In this document: positions 1 through 6,919 of the stretch, piece by piece
How the letters are laid out: the number at the start of each line of letters is the position of its first letter
Position numbering within the stretch: position 1 is the stretch's first letter
DNA from: an uncultured Bacteroidales bacterium
GTDB taxonomy: Bacteria > Bacteroidota > Bacteroidia > Bacteroidales > Paludibacteraceae
Direction of reading: 5' to 3'
Assembly: GCA_945827635.1 (NCBI GenBank)
Contig: CALZOG010000010.1
Span: 1-37,943 of the forward strand
DNA: 37,943 nucleotides
Made by a program: the position numbers and the translations under genes
Notes under the pieces: model-generated
What the model was told of the DNA's origin: nothing
Databases searched by the model: none
What the model saw: only the letters and a program-made list of their open reading frames with translations

Positions 1-72
1 AGACCGCTGCGCTGACGGAAGAGAGACCGCTGCGCTGACGGAAGAGAGACCGCTGCGCTGACGGAAGAGAGA
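1..72. repeat. 23-bp tandem repeat, three copies, upstream of era
   Basis: Three identical head-to-tail 23-bp units (starting at 1, 24 and 47; core GACCGCTGCGCTGACGGAAG) run into AT-rich DNA 25 bp before the era start. The window begins inside the array, so the true copy number is unknown. Each unit contains a TGA on the + strand. A diverged form of the same unit lies at 1972-2085. Confidence 0.95.
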
Positions 73-97
73 TAGAGATAAAGAATAAAAAAGAAAA

Positions 98-1042
98 ATG
101 CATAGATCAGGATTTGTAAATATTGTAGGGAACCCGAACGTGGGTAAATCGACGCTGATGAACGCGTTGGTGGGCGAGCGACTGAGCATCATCACCAGCA
201 AGGCGCAAACGACACGGCACAGGATAATGGGAATAGTGAACGGTGAGGATTTTCAGATTGTATATTCCGACACGCCGGGTGTGCTGAAGCCGAACTACAA
301 GCTGCAGGAGCAGATGTTAGAGTTCAGCCAAGGTGCGCTGGTGGATGCCGATGTGCTGCTGTACGTGACGGACGTGCAAGACACGCCCGACAAGAACGCC
401 GCGTTTCTGGACAAGGTGAAGAAGATAGCCGCAGGCAGTCAGCGAGCCGCAGCAAGCGGTCAGCATGGAGGGGTGAAGGTGTTTGTGATCATCAACAAGA
501 TTGACCTGACGACCCCGGAGACGCTTGACAATCTGGTAAGTTACTGGCAGAAAGAATTGCCGTCAGCAGAGATCTTTGCTATATCCGCGAAGGAGCGTTT
601 TGGCATAGAGCAACTATTTGCCGCCATCAAAGCCGCACTGCCGGAGTGTCCTCCGTTCTTCGACAAAGACCAGTTGACCGACAAGCCGGCGCGGTTCTTT
701 GTAAACGAGATAATCCGCGAGAAGATCCTGCTATGCTACGACAAGGAGATTCCCTACTCCACAGAGGTAGAGGTAGAGAGTTACAAAGACGAACCCACGA
801 GCGCGCAGCACCCGCGCGGGCTCATACGCATACAGGCAGTAATATATGTAGAGCGCGATAGCCAGAAAGGGATCATCATCGGTCATCAAGGCGCAGCGCT
901 GAAGAAAGTAGGCATGCTGGCACGTAAGGATATAGAGGCATTCTTTGACAAACCGGTGTTCCTGGAATTGTTTGTAAAAGTAGATAAAGACTGGCGTTCG
1001 AGTACCTCACGGCTGAAGCACTACGGGTACGATCTGACATAA
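98..1042 (+). CDS. era: GTPase Era, ribosome assembly
   Basis: Era is a GTPase that binds the 3' end of 16S rRNA through a C-terminal KH domain and acts in 30S maturation. This 314-residue protein has the P-loop GNPNVGKS (residues 11-18), the TTRHR switch, DTPG (58-61), NKID (133-136) and an ISAK motif, followed by a KH domain with the sequence GIIIGHQGAALKK. The ATG at 98 leaves a normal N-terminus. An odd point is a glycine/serine/alanine-rich insertion at residues 113-124, just before the NKID strand, encoded by five 7-bp units (435-469). Family members usually have a short turn there. The gene sits between two blocks of 23-bp-type repeats. Confidence 0.97.
   Translation: MHRSGFVNIVGNPNVGKSTLMNALVGERLSIITSKAQTTRHRIMGIVNGEDFQIVYSDTPGVLKPNYKLQEQMLEFSQGALVDADVLLYVTDVQDTPDKNAAFLDKVKKIAAGSQRAAASGQHGGVKVFVIINKIDLTTPETLDNLVSYWQKELPSAEIFAISAKERFGIEQLFAAIKAALPECPPFFDKDQLTDKPARFFVNEIIREKILLCYDKEIPYSTEVEVESYKDEPTSAQHPRGLIRIQAVIYVERDSQKGIIIGHQGAALKKVGMLARKDIEAFFDKPVFLELFVKVDKDWRSSTSRLKHYGYDLT
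435..469 (+). repeat. Five degenerate heptamers inside era
   Basis: Five consecutive 7-bp units, each beginning GC (GCAGTCA, GCGAGCC, GCAGCAA, GCGGTCA, GCATGGA), lie in the era reading frame and encode a loop insertion at about residues 113-124. GCAGTCA belongs to the same family as the heptamers at 3726-3760, 5884-5911 and 27104-27124. Confidence 0.6.
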
Positions 1043-1101
1043 TCCATCATGCGTAACAATGAAAGGTGATAATTGCAAAATTACGAAATTTAGCAGAATT
1101 A

Positions 1102-1133
1102 TTTGCAAAAATAAAAAAAAAGTTGTAATTTTG
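1102..1133 (+). promoter_or_regulatory. Bacteroidota-type promoter for bamD
   Basis: TTTG at 1102-1105, a 20-bp spacer, then TAATTTTG at 1126-1133. This fits the Bacteroidota -33/-7 consensus (TTTG, TAnnTTTG). Transcription would start near 1138, supporting the ATG at 1156 as the bamD start and implying a very short leader. Confidence 0.75.
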
Positions 1134-1155
1134 TAGGCTTTTTGTGCGAACAGCA

Positions 1156-1974
1156 ATGCGCAACATACACAGACATATTCTCCACGCCATAGCAGCGGCA
1201 GTTGCCGTTGTGCTATTGTCGGGCTGCGGCGAATACCAGAAACTGCTGAAGTCGAAGGATCCTGATGCCAAGTATCAAGCGGCACTACGGTACTTCAACG
1301 ACCAGCAGTATATGCGTGCACAGACGCTGCTGGATGATGTAGCGGTCTATTACAAAGGTACGGAGCGCAGCGAGGATGTGGTATGTTACCTGGCGCGTTG
1401 CTACATCGGCAACAAGGATTATGCCACAGCCGCTGAATACTACGAGGCATACGCGCGCAACTATCCGAAGGGCAAGTACATCATTGAGGCACGCTACCAG
1501 ATAGGTCACTGCTACTACATGGACGCACCGGATGCCCGATTGGATCAGGACATAACGCGCAAAGCCATAGAATGGCTGACACAGTTTGTAGAACTATTCC
1601 CGGAGAGTCCGTATGCGCAGGATGCATACAAGCAGATTGACGAACTGAACGACCGGTTGGCAGAAAAAGAATACTACAACGCGAACCTGTATTACAACCT
1701 GGGGACGTACCTGGGCAACAACTACCTGTCGGCAGAGATAGTAGCAAAGAACGCCATCAAGAAGTATCCGGGGAACAAATATACCGAAGAGTTGAGTTGG
1801 ATCATCCTTCAGGCTAAGTACCAGCAGATGGTTAACTCGTTTGAGGACAAGAAGATGGACCGCGCCCGTGCAACAGAGGATGAATACTACAACTTTGTGA
1901 CGGATTATCCGAGTTCGAAACACCGGCAAGCCGCCGACCGCATCAAGAAGGATGTGGATAAGGTGCTGCGTTGA
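1156..1974 (+). CDS. bamD: Outer membrane assembly lipoprotein BamD
   Basis: BamD is a TPR lipoprotein of the Bam complex, which inserts beta-barrel proteins into the outer membrane. The 272-residue product has a signal peptide with a lipobox (LLSGC) followed by GEYQKLLKSKDP and then tandem TPR-like helices (for example YFNDQQYMRAQTLLDDV and YATAAEYYEAYARNYP). Its length and the tandem tyrosine-rich repeats fit Bacteroidota BamD. The ATG at 1156 is preferred over the in-frame GTG at 1144 because the promoter ends at 1133. The stop codon TGA (1972-1974) is also the first three bases of the repeat array that follows. rpoZ lies 137 bp downstream on the same strand. Confidence 0.93.
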   Translation: MRNIHRHILHAIAAAVAVVLLSGCGEYQKLLKSKDPDAKYQAALRYFNDQQYMRAQTLLDDVAVYYKGTERSEDVVCYLARCYIGNKDYATAAEYYEAYARNYPKGKYIIEARYQIGHCYYMDAPDARLDQDITRKAIEWLTQFVELFPESPYAQDAYKQIDELNDRLAEKEYYNANLYYNLGTYLGNNYLSAEIVAKNAIKKYPGNKYTEELSWIILQAKYQQMVNSFEDKKMDRARATEDEYYNFVTDYPSSKHRQAADRIKKDVDKVLR

Positions 1975-2085
1975 CAGAAGACAGACCGCGGCACTGACAG
2001 AAGGCAGACCGCTGCGCTGACAGAAGACAGACCGGCTTCGCCTGACAGAAGAGAGACCGGCTTCGCCTGACAGAAGACAGAAAAA
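1972..2085. repeat. 23/25-bp tandem repeat between bamD and rpoZ
   Basis: Units start at 1972, 1995 (23 bp each), 2018, 2043 (25 bp each) and 2068 (partial). Each begins TGACAGAAG; the variable ends read GACCGCTGCGC or GACCGGCTTCGCC. The first TGA is the bamD stop codon. Because 23 and 25 are not multiples of three, the TGA of successive units falls in different frames. The units resemble those at 1-72. Confidence 0.95.
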
Positions 2086-2111
2086 TATTGAAACAAAAAA
2101 CAAGAGATAAT

Positions 2112-2462
2112 ATGACACCAACATTTAATTTGGATTACAAGAAAAGAAAAGCTCCGAAGACTACAATCACTCGTGACATGAACGAGTTGACGAGCAAGGT
2201 AGGCAACGTGTATGAGGCAGTAGCCATCATCAGCAAGCGTGCCAACCAGATCAGTGCGTCGCTGAAGAAGGAATTGGATGCCAAGTTGCAAGACTTCAGC
2301 ATCGACCGCGGTGACATTGAGGAGACCTTTGAGAACAGAGAGCAGATTGAGATCTCGCGTTCGTATGAGGTGCTGCCCAAGCCGACCTTGATTGCCACAC
2401 AAGAGCTGATTGACAATCAGATTGTGTGCAACAACGGCTCGCGTGATGAGTTGTTGCGCTAA
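2112..2462 (+). CDS. rpoZ: RNA polymerase omega subunit, Bacteroidota type
   Basis: This 116-residue protein matches the Bacteroidota form of the omega subunit (Rpb6/omega fold), which assists assembly and stability of RNA polymerase. Characteristic segments are ITRDMNEL, GNVYEAVAIISKRANQIS and FENREQIEISRSYEVLPKPT. The ATG at 2112 is chosen over the upstream TTG at 2088 because the family begins close to the DYKK segment and the extra residues fall in the repeat-flanking DNA. It lies between bamD and coaBC in a probable co-transcribed group. A nested hairpin follows 22 bp after the stop. Confidence 0.9.
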   Translation: MTPTFNLDYKKRKAPKTTITRDMNELTSKVGNVYEAVAIISKRANQISASLKKELDAKLQDFSIDRGDIEETFENREQIEISRSYEVLPKPTLIATQELIDNQIVCNNGSRDELLR

Positions 2463-2484
2463 TTTTGGTTTTCTTTCGGCATCA

Positions 2485-2540
2485 TTGCGTTTTCAGTTCG
2501 GGCATTATGCATCCCATAACTTCCGCCCGTGAAAACGCAA
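2485..2540 (+). other. Nested inverted repeat between rpoZ and coaBC
   Basis: Three stacked perfect stems: TTGCGTTTTCA (2485-2495) with TGAAAACGCAA (2530-2540); CGGGC (2499-2503) with GCCCG (2525-2529); TTATG (2505-2509) with CATAA (2515-2519) around a 5-nt loop. That is 21 base pairs in 56 nt with one 3-nt and one 5-nt side bulge. No T-run follows on either side, so it does not look like a standard intrinsic terminator. It ends 43 bp before the coaBC start. Function is unknown: leader structure, processing site or small palindromic element. Confidence 0.8.
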
Positions 2541-2583
2541 ATCTGCTCGAAACAAATCCCAAAAGAGAAGAGACACATTTGTG

Positions 2584-3864
2584 ATGAACGGTAAGCACAT
2601 AGTAGTAGGTATAGGTTCGGGAATTGCGGCATACAAGATTCCCGAACTTATTCGATTGTTACGCAAACGCGGAGCAGAAGTGAAGGTTACAACCACGAAA
2701 CATGCTTTGGAGTTTGTGACCGACCTGACCTTGCAGACGCTAAGCGGGCACAAGGTTTACAGCGATGTATTTGCCGCCATCAACGACCACTCGACAGAGC
2801 ACATCTCCCTACCCGACTGGGCAGACGCTATGATCGTAGCTCCAGCAACCCACGACGTGATATGCAAGATGGCAGCCGGCATAGCGGATGATGCACTGAC
2901 CACAACGCTTGCAGCCATGCGCAAGCCTGTAATCATCGCACCGGCGATGAATGACAAGATGTACAGCGGTGAGGCACTGCAAGAAGCGCTACGGACACTT
3001 GCCGGGCGGAAGAACATCGATGTACTGGACTGCGCAGACGGATTTCTTGCCTGCGGAACGAACGGTCGCGGGCGTATGCAGGAGCCGGCAGCCCTACTGG
3101 AAGCTGTTGAGTCCGCACTGACGGAGAAAGACCGCTTGGGCATGCGCGTAGTGATAACCGCCGGTCCGACTCGCGAAGCCATAGATGCCGTACGATACAT
3201 CAGCAACCATTCGTCAGGAAAGATGGGCATAGCACTGGCACAGGCACTGATCCATCACGGCGCCGACGTAACACTGGTGATGGGACCGACCGCCGAGCAA
3301 TGGACACCTGTAGTGTATCACCCTGCGATGCAAGGTACAGGTCAACTGAAGCGCGTGGATGTGGTATCGGCACAGCAGATGTACGAGGCAACGACAGCAG
3401 CCTGGCAAGATGCCGATGTAGCGATACTGGCTGCAGCAGTCGCCGACATGACCCCGATAAAAGTCGCCGATCACAAACTGAAAAAAGGTATAGACCTGAC
3501 AGACAGCATCACGCTAAAAGAAACGCCTGACATTGCCCGCAGCTTGGGCGCAAGCAAGAGAGAGGGGCAGTACCTGGTAGGATTTGCTCTGGAGACAGAC
3601 AACGAACAACAGAATGCGCTGAAGAAACTCGAGAGCAAGAACATGGATTATATTGTGATGAACTCGCTGCGCGATCCGGGTGCAGGTTTTGGAACAGATA
3701 CTAACTGTGTAACCATATTCAAGAGGTCAGGAATCAGCAATCAGCAGTCAGTTGTCGGCAAAGAACAACAAAAAGAAGGCGAGAGTGTTCGTTTGCCTCT
3801 CGCCTCCAAATCCGACATTGCGGAAGGTATAGTATCAATCCTTCCCTATCAGGCGGTCCAATAA
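2584..3864 (+). CDS. coaBC: Bifunctional phosphopantothenoylcysteine decarboxylase / phosphopantothenate-cysteine ligase
   Basis: CoaBC carries out two consecutive steps of coenzyme A synthesis: ligation of cysteine to phosphopantothenate and FMN-dependent decarboxylation of the product. The 426-residue protein has the CoaC flavoprotein domain first (GIGSGIAAYK near the N-terminus, PAMNDKMY substrate loop) and then the CoaB domain (ITAGPTREAIDAVRYISN, NHSSGKMG, and an N-x5-D-P segment). The ATG at 2584 is preferred to GTG 2581. Near the C-terminus a beta-turn carries extra residues (about 381-403), partly encoded by five heptamers at 3726-3760. The last 30 bp overlap the convergent DUF3276 gene. 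The cell also has coaX in this window. Confidence 0.95.
   Translation: MNGKHIVVGIGSGIAAYKIPELIRLLRKRGAEVKVTTTKHALEFVTDLTLQTLSGHKVYSDVFAAINDHSTEHISLPDWADAMIVAPATHDVICKMAAGIADDALTTTLAAMRKPVIIAPAMNDKMYSGEALQEALRTLAGRKNIDVLDCADGFLACGTNGRGRMQEPAALLEAVESALTEKDRLGMRVVITAGPTREAIDAVRYISNHSSGKMGIALAQALIHHGADVTLVMGPTAEQWTPVVYHPAMQGTGQLKRVDVVSAQQMYEATTAAWQDADVAILAAAVADMTPIKVADHKLKKGIDLTDSITLKETPDIARSLGASKREGQYLVGFALETDNEQQNALKKLESKNMDYIVMNSLRDPGAGFGTDTNCVTIFKRSGISNQQSVVGKEQQKEGESVRLPLASKSDIAEGIVSILPYQAVQ
3726..3760 (+). repeat. Five heptamers inside coaBC
   Basis: Units GTCAGGA, ATCAGCA, ATCAGCA, GTCAGTT, GTCGGCA lie in perfect 7-bp register and are translated as part of a loop (SGISNQQSVVG) between the last strands of the CoaB domain. 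In this orientation the unit has no stop codon, so the reading frame survives. Confidence 0.75.
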
Positions 3865-4230
3865 GCCGCGCTTCTTCTCAGGCTCAGCTGCATTCTCTTC
3901 CGCCTTAGCTTCTTCAGCTTTTTCGCCATCCTCGGGCACCCATTCGCGGCGCGACTCGATTTCTCCTACCTGACTCTTGACGTATGCAATGACGTCTTCC
4001 AGTCCTTCGCAGAAGTGCGCAAAATCCTCTTTGTACAGAAAGAGTTTGTGCTTCTCGAACTGCGGGGCCTCTTCACCCATCACTCGTTTCTTACTCTCCG
4101 TGATACACAGGTAATGATCACCGGTACGATCCTTCTTGACGTCAAGGTAATAAATACGTTTACCTGCTTTCACCGAACGGGAATACACAATCTCCGTCTC
4201 CCGTCTCTCATCAAACTTACGATTTTCCAT
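3835..4230 (-). CDS. PUR-family nucleic-acid-binding protein (DUF3276)
   Basis: A 131-residue protein of the DUF3276/PUR-alpha-like family, common in Bacteroidota and related to the Borrelia DNA/RNA-binding protein BpuR. The N-terminal half carries the PUR-type strands (EIVYSRSVKAGKRIYYLDVK, HYLCITESKK) and a helix (FAHFCEGLEDVIAYVKSQ). The C-terminal third is acidic and alanine-rich and ends in a basic patch (KKRGLLDRLIGK). The promoter lies at 4321-4352. The 3' end overlaps coaBC by 30 bp in convergent orientation, so read-through transcripts would be antisense to each other. The role is inferred from the family: nucleic-acid binding, target unknown. Confidence 0.85.
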   Translation of the reverse strand: MENRKFDERRETEIVYSRSVKAGKRIYYLDVKKDRTGDHYLCITESKKRVMGEEAPQFEKHKLFLYKEDFAHFCEGLEDVIAYVKSQVGEIESRREWVPEDGEKAEEAKAEENAAEPEKKRGLLDRLIGKD

Positions 4231-4320
4231 CTCTACAATCGGGCTTTAGCCCCTCAAAAAAACAAACCAATTGAGCATGTGCTGCTCAGTGCAGATTCCG
4301 TATGCAAACGAAATCGGATG

Positions 4321-4352
4321 CAAAAGTACAAAAAATAAATGATATTTGCAAG
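4321..4352 (-). promoter_or_regulatory. Promoter for the DUF3276 gene
   Basis: On the - strand, TACTTTTG (complement of 4321-4328) lies 20 bp downstream of CTTG (4349-4352), a near match to the Bacteroidota -33/-7 pair. A small hairpin, GGGC-TTTA-GCCC, lies in the leader about 10-20 bp before the start codon at 4230. Confidence 0.65.
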
Positions 4353-4399
4353 TAAAAGTGTATTTTTTTGTATTTTTGGGGAAAGTTACAGAAGAAAAA

Positions 4400-4431
4400 T
4401 TTGCATATGTGCATTTTTTTTCGTATCTTTG
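4400..4431 (+). promoter_or_regulatory. Promoter for nusB
   Basis: TTTG at 4400-4403, a 20-bp spacer and TATCTTTG at 4424-4431: a full match to the Bacteroidota consensus. It lies about 24 bp before the ATG at 4455, which argues against the longer in-frame start at 4368. It is divergent from the promoter at 4321-4352. Confidence 0.8.
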
Positions 4432-4454
4432 TGTGCAAATTTGAAAACAGCACT

Positions 4455-5405
4455 ATGATCAATCGAACCCTAATACGAATCAAAGTCGTACAAACCCTGT
4501 TCGGCTACTACCAGAACGAGGACGCATTGCCCTCAGAAGCGAGGAAACAGTTGATGCACAGTTTTGCAGACTGCTATGACTTGTACATACTCCTACTGGA
4601 TTTTGCGAACGCCCTAACGACCTATGCAGACGAGCAGTTGCAAGAGCGCATAGCCCGTTCGCAGGCGACGCATACATCCTTTACACCCAACAGGCGATTC
4701 ATCCGCAACCGCTTTGCAGAGCAGCTATTCAACAACCGGCGTCTGCGTCATGAATTGGAGGAGCGCCATCTGTCATGGGAGGCAGGTATGTCTGCCGTGA
4801 AAGCAGTGTACCTGAACCTGGTAGCAACGCCATGGTATAAAGAATACATGGAGCAGGCCGATTGTACATACGAGGATGACAAACGCATCTGGCGCAAGAT
4901 ATATACAGAACTGCTTCCAAGTAACGAGGCCGTTCTGTCGGCGTTGGAAGAGATGGAGTTGGAGCTTGATCATTTCACGTGGGTGACGGACATGGACTTC
5001 GTGCTGTCGTACGTAGTAAAATCCGTTCGCCGATTCCGCGAGGAGGCAGGTGTAGAGCAATCGCTGTTGGAGATGTTTGACTCGGAGGCAGACCTGAAGT
5101 TCGCTACCGACCTGCTGCAATATGCGATAGAGCACCGCGCTGAATACGATGCACTGATTGACGCCCACCTCAACAACTGGGATCCGGAGCGAGTAGCATG
5201 GATGGACAGAGTTATACTGCTTGTGGCTATGGCTGAAATAATGAACTTCCCGGAGATAGCTCTGCAGATATCCCTGAACGAGTATATCGAGATAGCCAAG
5301 GAATACTCCGGCGAGAAGAACTACTTCTTTATCAATGGCATACTGGACGGTATTATCCGCCAGTTGAAAAGAGAAGACAAGCTGCTGAAAGCAATGGCGG
5401 TGGAC

Positions 5406-5408
<3 letters not shown>
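4455..5408 (+). CDS. nusB: Transcription antitermination factor NusB, long form
   Basis: NusB binds boxA RNA with S10 and supports antitermination of rRNA transcription. The 317-residue product has an N-terminal IRIKVVQTLFGYYQ segment and a C-terminal NusB fold (DPERVAWMDRVILLVAMAEIM, FPEIALQISLNEYIEIAKEYSGEKNYFFINGILD split over adjacent stretches). It is about twice the length of E. coli NusB; a long N-terminal half is usual in Bacteroidota. The ATG at 4455 directly follows a consensus promoter. The stop codon TGA (5406-5408) forms the start of a 15-unit heptamer array. yajC follows. Confidence 0.92.
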
Positions 5409-5510
<102 letters not shown>

Positions 5511-5534
5511 TTATTAAATAAAAAAAATAATTGT

Positions 5535-5870
5535 ATGTTATCAACCATCTTATTACAAGCAACAGCCGGCGCAGATGGCGCTCAGGCAGGTAACCAATGG
5601 TCGTTTTGGATCATGATGATCCTGATCTTCGTAGTATTCTACTTCTTTATGATTCGTCCGCAAACGAAGAAGCAAAAAGAGCTGCAGAAACAACGCGAAG
5701 AGATGAAGAAAGGTGACAAGGTCGTAACTGCAGGCGGCATCTATGGTGAGATTAAAGAGGTAAAAGAGAACTACTTCCTTATCACGATAGACAAGGACGT
5801 AGTGATCCGCGTTGACAAGAACAGCGTCTATGCATCAGCAGAGGACGCCCAGCCTGCACAGAAAGCGTAA
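5535..5870 (+). CDS. yajC: Preprotein translocase accessory subunit YajC
   Basis: YajC is a small inner-membrane protein that associates with SecDF/YidC. The 111-residue product has one membrane segment (SFWIMMILIFVVFYFFMIRP), then the family signature QTKKQKELQKQREEMKKGDKVVTAGGIYGEI and a beta-rich cytoplasmic tail (VVIRVDKNSVYA) written here in parts. The N-terminus begins with a short alanine/glycine-rich stretch. It lies between nusB and ybbR, the order commonly seen in Bacteroidales. A degenerate heptamer block follows its stop. Confidence 0.95.
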   Translation: MLSTILLQATAGADGAQAGNQWSFWIMMILIFVVFYFFMIRPQTKKQKELQKQREEMKKGDKVVTAGGIYGEIKEVKENYFLITIDKDVVIRVDKNSVYASAEDAQPAQKA

Positions 5871-5883
5871 CCCGGCGCAGCAC

Positions 5884-5911
5884 AGTCAACAATCAGTGAT
5901 CAGCAGTCGTG
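5884..5911 (+). repeat. Degenerate heptamers between yajC and ybbR
   Basis: Four units (AGTCAAC, AATCAGT, GATCAGC, AGTCGTG) related to those in coaBC fill the spacer and end in the GTG start of ybbR. A TGA at 5897-5899, in frame with that GTG, blocks any longer ybbR start. The resemblance to the other arrays is moderate. Confidence 0.5.
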
Positions 5912-6919
5912 AGAGAGCTATTCTGCCAGCAGTGGCGTAAGTTCAAAGTATTCATACACAGCAAGGATGCCTTGGTGTACTTGCTGTTTGTATTGTTAGC
6001 CACCATAATATGGCTGACCAATGCCCTGAGTACGCGCAGGACAATCACATTGACTATTCCTGTGACTTACACCCATATCCCTGAGGACTGCATCTTCACC
6101 ACTGCGCCTTCAGACCAAGTGCATGTGACTCTGGAAGACGAAGGTGTTGATCTGTTTCGCAACCGAAGCAGGAAGTATGAGTTGTCGTTTGATCTATCAG
6201 AATACTTTGAGGGCGAAGAAGGCTCGTTCAGCATTCCGATGGACGAACTCCGGCAGGCCATAGCACAACAGTTGGCAGGCGATGCCACACTGGCGGCTTT
6301 TGCACCTGAAGTACTGAGCGGAAGTTACTCCCGGCAACACGAAAAAACTGTACCGATTGTATATACAGGGCAGATCAAGCCCGCCTCGCAGCACCAGTTA
6401 TGCGGCGAAGTGACACTCAGCCCGCGTTATGCAAAAATTTACGGAACGGAACAGGTTCTATCAAGCATCAACCATGTAGAAACGAGCCTGACAGACTACG
6501 AAGGCGTACAAGACACCTTTGCCACCCGATTGGCACTGATTGCGCCGCCAGGTGTACGCGTGAAACCCGACAGCATAGAGTTACAAGCCGTGGCGGAGTT
6601 ATTCACCGAGAAGGCTATACAGCTGCCAATCCGCACTCCCGACCTGACAGATAAGGGACAAACGCTACATCTGTTTCCGAGTCATGTAACAGTCACGTTC
6701 CGCGTAGGCGCTACATGGTTCAACCGCGTGGGCGAAGGAGATATTGAAGCCTCGGTAGATATGCCGCAGCCCGACATTGATCACCTGCCCGTACACATAG
6801 CGAGCCAGAATCCGCATATTACGCATATTCGCATCAACCCCGAAGAAGTAGAATACTTAATTGAGAATTATGAGACCCATTCAGATGGTGGACCTGCAGC
6901 AACAGTATCGGAAGATTAA
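5909..6919 (+). CDS. YbbR-like domain protein
   Basis: A 336-residue membrane-anchored protein with one N-terminal transmembrane helix (ALVYLLFVLLATIIWLTNAL, residues about 21-40) and an extracytoplasmic region of repeated beta domains of the YbbR type (for example VPIVYTGQIKPASQHQL, LSPRYAKIYGTEQVLSSI, IQLPIRTPDL). In Firmicutes, YbbR (CdaR) regulates the diadenylate cyclase CdaA; in Bacteroidota the role is unclear. The start is a GTG at 5909 because an in-frame TGA lies 12 bp upstream and no ATG occurs before the membrane helix. Its 3' end overlaps the next gene by about 50 bp. Confidence 0.8.
   Translation: MRELFCQQWRKFKVFIHSKDALVYLLFVLLATIIWLTNALSTRRTITLTIPVTYTHIPEDCIFTTAPSDQVHVTLEDEGVDLFRNRSRKYELSFDLSEYFEGEEGSFSIPMDELRQAIAQQLAGDATLAAFAPEVLSGSYSRQHEKTVPIVYTGQIKPASQHQLCGEVTLSPRYAKIYGTEQVLSSINHVETSLTDYEGVQDTFATRLALIAPPGVRVKPDSIELQAVAELFTEKAIQLPIRTPDLTDKGQTLHLFPSHVTVTFRVGATWFNRVGEGDIEASVDMPQPDIDHLPVHIASQNPHITHIRINPEEVEYLIENYETHSDGGPAATVSED

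Noticed and set aside
3115..3140. Single copy of the 23-bp unit inside the coaBC interdomain linker
   Set aside because: CTGACGGA and GACCGCT match but the middle differs in length and sequence; the peptide LTEKDRL is common, so chance is likely.
6525..6545. Possible sigma-54 promoter (TTGGCACTGATTGC)
   Set aside because: The GG-GC distance is two bases too short and it lies within the ybbR-like coding sequence.
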